A DNA stretch of 10,298 bases. Origin: Zygnema cylindricum (taxonomy: Eukaryota > Streptophyta > Zygnematophyceae > Zygnematales > Zygnemataceae). Below are positions 7,520 through 10,298 of the stretch, one piece after another. The notes beneath the pieces were generated by a model. It was not told the origin of the DNA. It saw nothing but the letters and a program-made list of their open reading frames with translations, and made no database searches. Made by a program: the position numbers and the translations under genes. The stretch's first letter is position 1. Each line of letters begins with the position of its first letter. The stretch is taken from contig JBBHKE010000306.1 in NCBI GenBank assembly GCA_037447655.1, positions 26,560-36,857 of the forward strand. The letters are read 5' to 3'.

Positions 7520-7640
7520 CACAGTGTATCGCTATTAGTGTTGGTATTTTTTTCGCCACTTCCCCTGTGACCGTGGAATAGCGACCAGACGACAAAAAAA
7601 AGCCGTACATTGGTCCGCAGTTTTTGCAAGCATGACCGTA
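7520..7640 (+). mobile_element. MITE copy E, left end only (right limit uncertain)
   Basis: After TA at 7518-7519, CACAGTGTATCGCTATTAG matches the family terminus, followed by the family phrase GTTGGTATTTTTTTCGCCACTT. This corresponds to the TTTTTTTCGnCnCTT of copies A and D and the reverse of C. Similarity becomes unclear beyond about 7560. No right terminus is found near the expected 7736, so the copy is broken. Its left end is the inverse of the right end of D: 7481-7505 and 7518-7542 pair at 22 of 25 positions across a 12-bp spacer. Confidence 0.65.
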
Positions 7641-7714
7641 CGGCCTCGGTGGGGCCCACAGAACGTACGATTGCAAAAGACAGGAATCTGGGATAGGAAT
7701 AAAAGATAGATCAG

Positions 7715-7809
7715 TTTGTCGTTTTGTGGGAGCGAATCATTTAGGTGCGAGCAGATCCAAGGCCGTCATCCGACGTCGCAGTCGTGTTTACAAATTTGTC
7801 GTTTTGTGA
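7715..7809 (+). repeat. TTTGTCGTTTTGTG direct repeat pair
   Basis: TTTGTCGTTTTGTGG at 7715-7729 recurs as TTTGTCGTTTTGTGA at 7795-7809, with loose similarity continuing for about 15 bases. An exact inverse of the first copy lies at 8429-8443, and shorter inverse versions (AACGACAAAA) occur near 8924 and 8967. This may be the terminal repeat of an old element of about 730 bp (7715-8443), but no target duplication is visible at its edges. Confidence 0.6.
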
Positions 7810-7911
7810 CAGTGATAATATTATGTCGTGATGTAGCTAAATTTGTCTTTAATTGACAGAAAATTGTCGTATCCCGTATTATCTCACATGTGCATCCATA
7901 CAAAGGCTATT

Positions 7912-7926
7912 AGGTCATCATGACCT
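7912..7926. promoter_or_regulatory. Palindromic AGGTCA half-sites, 3-bp spacer
   Basis: AGGTCA, TCA, TGACCT: two perfect nuclear-receptor half-sites in inverted arrangement with three bases between them (IR3), the geometry known for steroid receptors of the oestrogen-receptor type. The outer T/A extends the palindrome to 7 bp per arm (7911-7927). There is no recognised gene nearby, and chance occurrence cannot be excluded given how many motifs one could look for. Confidence 0.3.
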
Positions 7927-8391
7927 ATGCAAAGAAAAATTGGTAGCGTAAATTCTGGAGCGAATAGGAAAGACGAAAGGAGGATAAACGGCCATATGGT
8001 GAACGGGCAATTGGTCGGCGCACAAAAAGACAAAATAGTTGTCGTCCATACAGCAAAGACACACATGCCGACAAATTTGAGACAGGGCACATCCGTACAA
8101 ACAATTCCTGTACTTTCCGAACGAATCGAGCTAAAAAATTAAGTCGACGGGCAGAAAAGTACGACTCAAAATGGTCGGCGAGTGGAGAAAGGGAACATTC
8201 CGTACTATTTCGTACCTTTAATGTCCGTACAGTCCCAAACTGCCAGGTCAGGTGATCTCCTCGTAAGCCTTCAGATTCTGACCGGGTCAACGTCAGCAGC
8301 TTTTACATACAGAAAATCGCCACGTCCACAGACATGACACGTGTCATCGTCATCACCAGAAATCCAAGCAGGGGCGGCTAGGAGTTTGTAA

Positions 8392-8415
8392 CTAGAAGTC
8401 TAGAACCCTAGAAAT
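8392..8415 (+). repeat. Three 8-bp CTAGAAnn units
   Basis: CTAGAAGT, CTAGAACC and CTAGAAAT follow one another without gaps. This is a small tandem array and no function is inferred. Confidence 0.8.
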
Positions 8416-8428
8416 ATACGACTTAAGA

Positions 8429-8443
8429 CCACAAAACGACAAA
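8429..8443 (-). repeat. Inverse copy of TTTGTCGTTTTGTGG
   Basis: CCACAAAACGACAAA is the exact reverse complement of 7715-7729. It is a candidate right terminus of a degenerate element spanning 7715-8443. Confidence 0.6.
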
Positions 8444-9390
8444 ATAATTAAACAGAATCGAAGAAAAGTGAAACCCTAAAAAAAAATGAAAAAAACCCGT
8501 GGATAGGATTCTCCGCCCGTTTCAGCGAAACCCACAAATCCGGGCGCGTACTTTTGACACCGCTTGTACTTTTTGTACTTTTGCATACTGACAAACCGTA
8601 CGAAAGCCCAAATGTCAATTATTTCGTTCAAGAGTGTAGAAAAGGCAGACTGGCGCCATAAACGAGGTCTCATATCCGTACACGATATCATGACTTTCTG
8701 TATGGGTGAGTACGTCATCAACCTACAATAAATTCAAAAGATGACGTCTATCAACAATCCGGCAGCGCACAATCGGCATGGTCGGCGTGGTCGGCGTGAC
8801 ACACACTATTTTGTCGGCGCAAAAAAACAAAAAAACGATTCGGAATTGATCCAAATCTCAGACGTGTCAGCGATTTGAAGAAATGGCGTACGGGAACAGT
8901 GAACCGAAAATAAACTCCGCAGTAAACGACAAAAAAATTAATACTGAAAGACAAATTAGTAATATGAACGACAAAATCCCTGCGTCCTAGTTTAATTGTA
9001 ACGTTAACACTTTTGGCCGCCCGTACGAAAAAATCCGACGGTCGACGTCATAGTCAGGTACAGTAAGGTCGGTGAAGAAAGGTACGAAAAAGCTGTACGG
9101 AAACTTACCGACCTACCTTGTGTACCTCCACACAGGCTGACATGGCTTTGTATTGACCCGGAAACCAGGGATAGCATTAAACGCTGCCACGTGGCACGGC
9201 GCACAGCAATACGTTTGGAACTCCGAAACAGAATTTGTCCGACTTCCGGCGAATAGTGCGGTTAAAATTACGAAATGAAAAAAAAATACGAAATCAATTC
9301 AAAGTTTGTTGACGGTAGCACTCTAATAAATTCGTCTAATAGGTCGAGTTTATTGTTAGAAAAAAATCGCTTATTCGTATACCGTACCCG
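8444..9390. other. GTACGG/GTCGGCG-rich stretch, no recognised gene
   Basis: Minus-strand frames at 8476-8721, 8751-8954 and 9004-9204 (66-81 codons) show no family resemblance. A tandem triplet of ATCGGCATG/GTCGGCGTG lies at 8772-8798. AGGTCGGT (9066-9073) and ACCGACCT (9107-9114) are inverse copies. A 12-bp palindrome TGCCACGTGGCA lies at 9185-9196 and contains a CACGTG E-box. Six GTACGG hexamers fall in this stretch. Confidence 0.4.
8772..8798 (+). repeat. Three 9-bp TCGGCRTG units
   Basis: ATCGGCATG is followed by two GTCGGCGTG units, contiguous. On the minus strand this reads as repeated His-Ala-Asp within the unexplained frame 8751-8954. The GTCGGCG core also occurs at 8014, 8174 and 8813. 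Confidence 0.9.
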
Positions 9391-10067
9391 AATTAACTAG
9401 ACTAACTCATACACATTTAATCAACTCTAATTGAGGATTACGTCGTGAAATTAGACATTCCTCGCTCAAATTCACAAAATTATTGCTTAGCCACACTATA
9501 TATGAAATTGGGAGGTGGTGATTCCCACCTTATGTTGAAACAATTCCAACATAATTTCCTAAAATTGGGTTAAAATTATCCCTAAATTAACTAGACTCAT
9601 TCATAAATTGACCTCTAAATTGTTACATTGACCTCTAAAGTTTCCCAATCGACCTCTAAGTTTTTTCAGTTACAGGTTAGAACAACTCCAACATAATTAA
9701 TTTGTCCACATTATCTTGGAACGACTCCTACATATTTTCCCGAGTTTTATCTCTAACATAAATTTCCCAAGTTTTGTCGAAACAATTTCGACGACGAAAT
9801 TTCTTATTTAACTTTTTTATCCAAAATTTCTCGACGATGTTTACCGCCGAAAAAACAATCTTTTGAAAAAAAAAAATTGTCGATTTGGGTCTCGAGCTTT
9901 CTACAAACTTCACACATCAAATACTCGAAAAAAAAAAAGCAAATACTACTTAGTCACTTCAAAATCAATAACTTAGTTTTCCCAATGACAACAAAATGCT
10001 AAACAACATATATATTTATAAATATAATAAATAACATATGCAGGAAAGGTAAGAAGTCGTACCCCAT
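9391..10067. other. AT-rich stretch with dispersed short repeats
   Basis: No gene is seen. AATTAACTAGACT with a following CTCAT recurs at 9391-9410 and 9585-9600. AACAAYTCCAACATAAT occurs at about 9539-9556 and 9681-9699, with a weaker version near 9720. A small hairpin (TTATGTTG...CAACATAA) lies at about 9531-9554. A three-unit tandem repeat (9608-9669) is listed separately. If the candidate minus-strand exon at the right edge is real and spliced at 10071, this stretch would be its downstream intron or flank. Confidence 0.45.
9608..9669 (+). repeat. Three 20-21-bp units led by TYGACCTCTAA
   Basis: The unit starts are 9608 (TTGACCTCTAAATTG), 9628 (TTGACCTCTAAAGTT) and 9649 (TCGACCTCTAAGTTT). 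The second halves have diverged. A lone ATCGACCTCT also occurs at about 6767. Confidence 0.85.
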
Positions 10068-10298
10068 TTACCACAACTTTTTTGCGAGAAAAGCAGCCAA
10101 CTCCTCCTTCTTCGCTTGATCGTCCTCCATTGGCTCCGCTTTCACTTTGCTTCCCTCTCCCTCCCCCCCCTCCTCTCCCCCTCCCTCTCCTCTTCTCCCT
10201 CCCTCCCGTCTTCCCCCTACCCCTCCTCGTCCATCTCCCTCTCCCCCTCCCCCTCCCTCTCCCTCTCCCACTTTCCCTCCCTCCCCCTCTCCCGCTTC
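10068..10298 (-). CDS. Possible C-terminal or internal exon of a Gly/Glu-rich nuclear protein (partial)
   Basis: The frame is open from the window edge to a TAA at 10068-10070, so its 5' end lies outside the window. The apparent start at 10271 is a GTG and is not a credible eukaryotic start. The first part is Gly/Glu-rich, which the purine repeat gives automatically. The last 27 or so codons are different: they leave the repeat and read SKVKAEPMEDDQAKK then EELAAFLAKKLW. VKAE fits the SUMO-acceptor consensus (hydrophobic-Lys-x-Glu), the EPMEDD context is acidic, and EELAAFLAKKL could form a short amphipathic helix. These features are common in nuclear regulators. No poly(A) signal follows closely on the minus strand, but the sequence TTGTG/GTAAAT offers a splice donor at 10072/10071, so this could be an internal exon. 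I do not recognise the protein. It may equally be a repeat shadow with a chance tail. Confidence 0.35.
   Translation of the reverse strand, partial: EAGEGEGGKVGEGEGGGGGEGDGRGGVGGRREGGRRGEGGGEEGGEGEGSKVKAEPMEDDQAKKEELAAFLAKKLW
10151..10298 (-). repeat. Homopurine GGGAGA-type microsatellite (tract 3), reaches window edge
   Basis: The plus strand is almost pure pyrimidine (CCCTCT-type), with a few interruptions (GTC near 10208, TAC near 10219, GTCCA near 10229, AC near 10270). It is the same unit as tracts 1 and 2 but in the opposite orientation. It underlies the Gly/Glu-rich part of the candidate exon. Confidence 0.92.

Larger units (their letters stand above)
7810..8428. other. Higher-GC unique stretch without a recognised gene
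   Basis: This stretch is less AT-biased and has few homopolymers. Overlapping frames exist on both strands (minus 7925-8290, 121 codons; plus 7927-8142, 71 codons), but neither translation shows a domain, a repeat or a signal sequence, and both run through the GTACGG- and GTCGGCG-rich background. Other items seen are a 14-bp palindrome ATGACACGTGTCAT at 8334-8347, a TGACCGGGTCA word at 8279-8289, and three 8-bp CTAGAA-led units at 8392-8415. Confidence 0.4.

Noticed and set aside
7925-8290. 121-codon minus-strand frame and the overlapping 71-codon plus-strand frame at 7927-8142
   Set aside because: No family resemblance, frames are open on both strands at once, and the lower AT content makes long frames more likely. 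Kept only as something to search if the 7715-8443 element proves real.
8334-8347. 14-bp perfect palindrome ATGACACGTGTCAT, and 12-bp palindromes at 5628-5639 and 9185-9196
   Set aside because: Palindromes of 12-14 bp are expected about once or more in 10 kb by chance, so the E-box-like CACGTG cores alone do not support a regulatory call.
1-10298. CRISPR array, prokaryotic operon, phage or viral genome segment
   Set aside because: No regularly spaced identical repeats with unique spacers, no gene-dense packing, no ribosome-binding-site-led frames and no viral hallmark protein. The sequence character is that of eukaryotic intergenic DNA.

Overview
The window looks like non-coding, repeat-rich nuclear DNA from a eukaryote, probably an invertebrate animal. 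It is AT-rich, with dozens of A or T homopolymers (the longest A tracts are 23 and 19 bases). It holds kilobase-scale hexanucleotide microsatellites and several short non-autonomous DNA transposons. No reading frame resembles a bacterial gene, and there is no operon-like packing. CpG is not depleted despite the low GC, which fits a lightly methylated genome such as many arthropods have. That is inference, and I cannot name the species.

Layout. Positions 1-760 are T-rich with diverged short direct repeats. A purine (GGGAGA-type) tract lies at 761-876. Positions 877-3249 are AT-rich, with a pentanucleotide array (1611-1640), a small hairpin (1825-1847), a foldback (2105-2209) and a 32-bp-spaced duplication (2713-2770). 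Positions 3250-4219 form one long TTTCAR hexamer tract. A second purine tract (4751-5092) abuts a truncated transposon fragment (5100-5206). Positions 6229-7640 carry a family of end-to-end hairpin MITEs: three nearly complete copies of 215-219 bp flanked by TA, plus two truncated copies. Positions of about 6.2-9.4 kb are compositionally distinct and crowded with the hexamer GTACGG/CCGTAC (22 copies by eye, none seen in the first 6.2 kb), with GTCGGCG and GACGTC also over-represented. Positions 9.39-10.05 kb are AT-rich with small tandem and dispersed repeats.

Genes. The only stretch with a plausible coding signal is on the minus strand at the right edge. A Gly/Glu repeat encoded by the third purine tract runs into a short complex tail that contains a SUMO-type VKAE motif. 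It could be the edge of an exon of a nuclear protein whose remainder lies outside the window, but this is tentative. Other long open frames are either by-products of the hexamer repeats, which lack stops by composition, or fall within chance lengths. No rRNA, tRNA, CRISPR array, transposase or reverse transcriptase was recognised.

The most interesting signals are the TA-flanked MITE family with its packed cluster at 7041-7640, and the unexplained GTACGG hexamer cluster around it.
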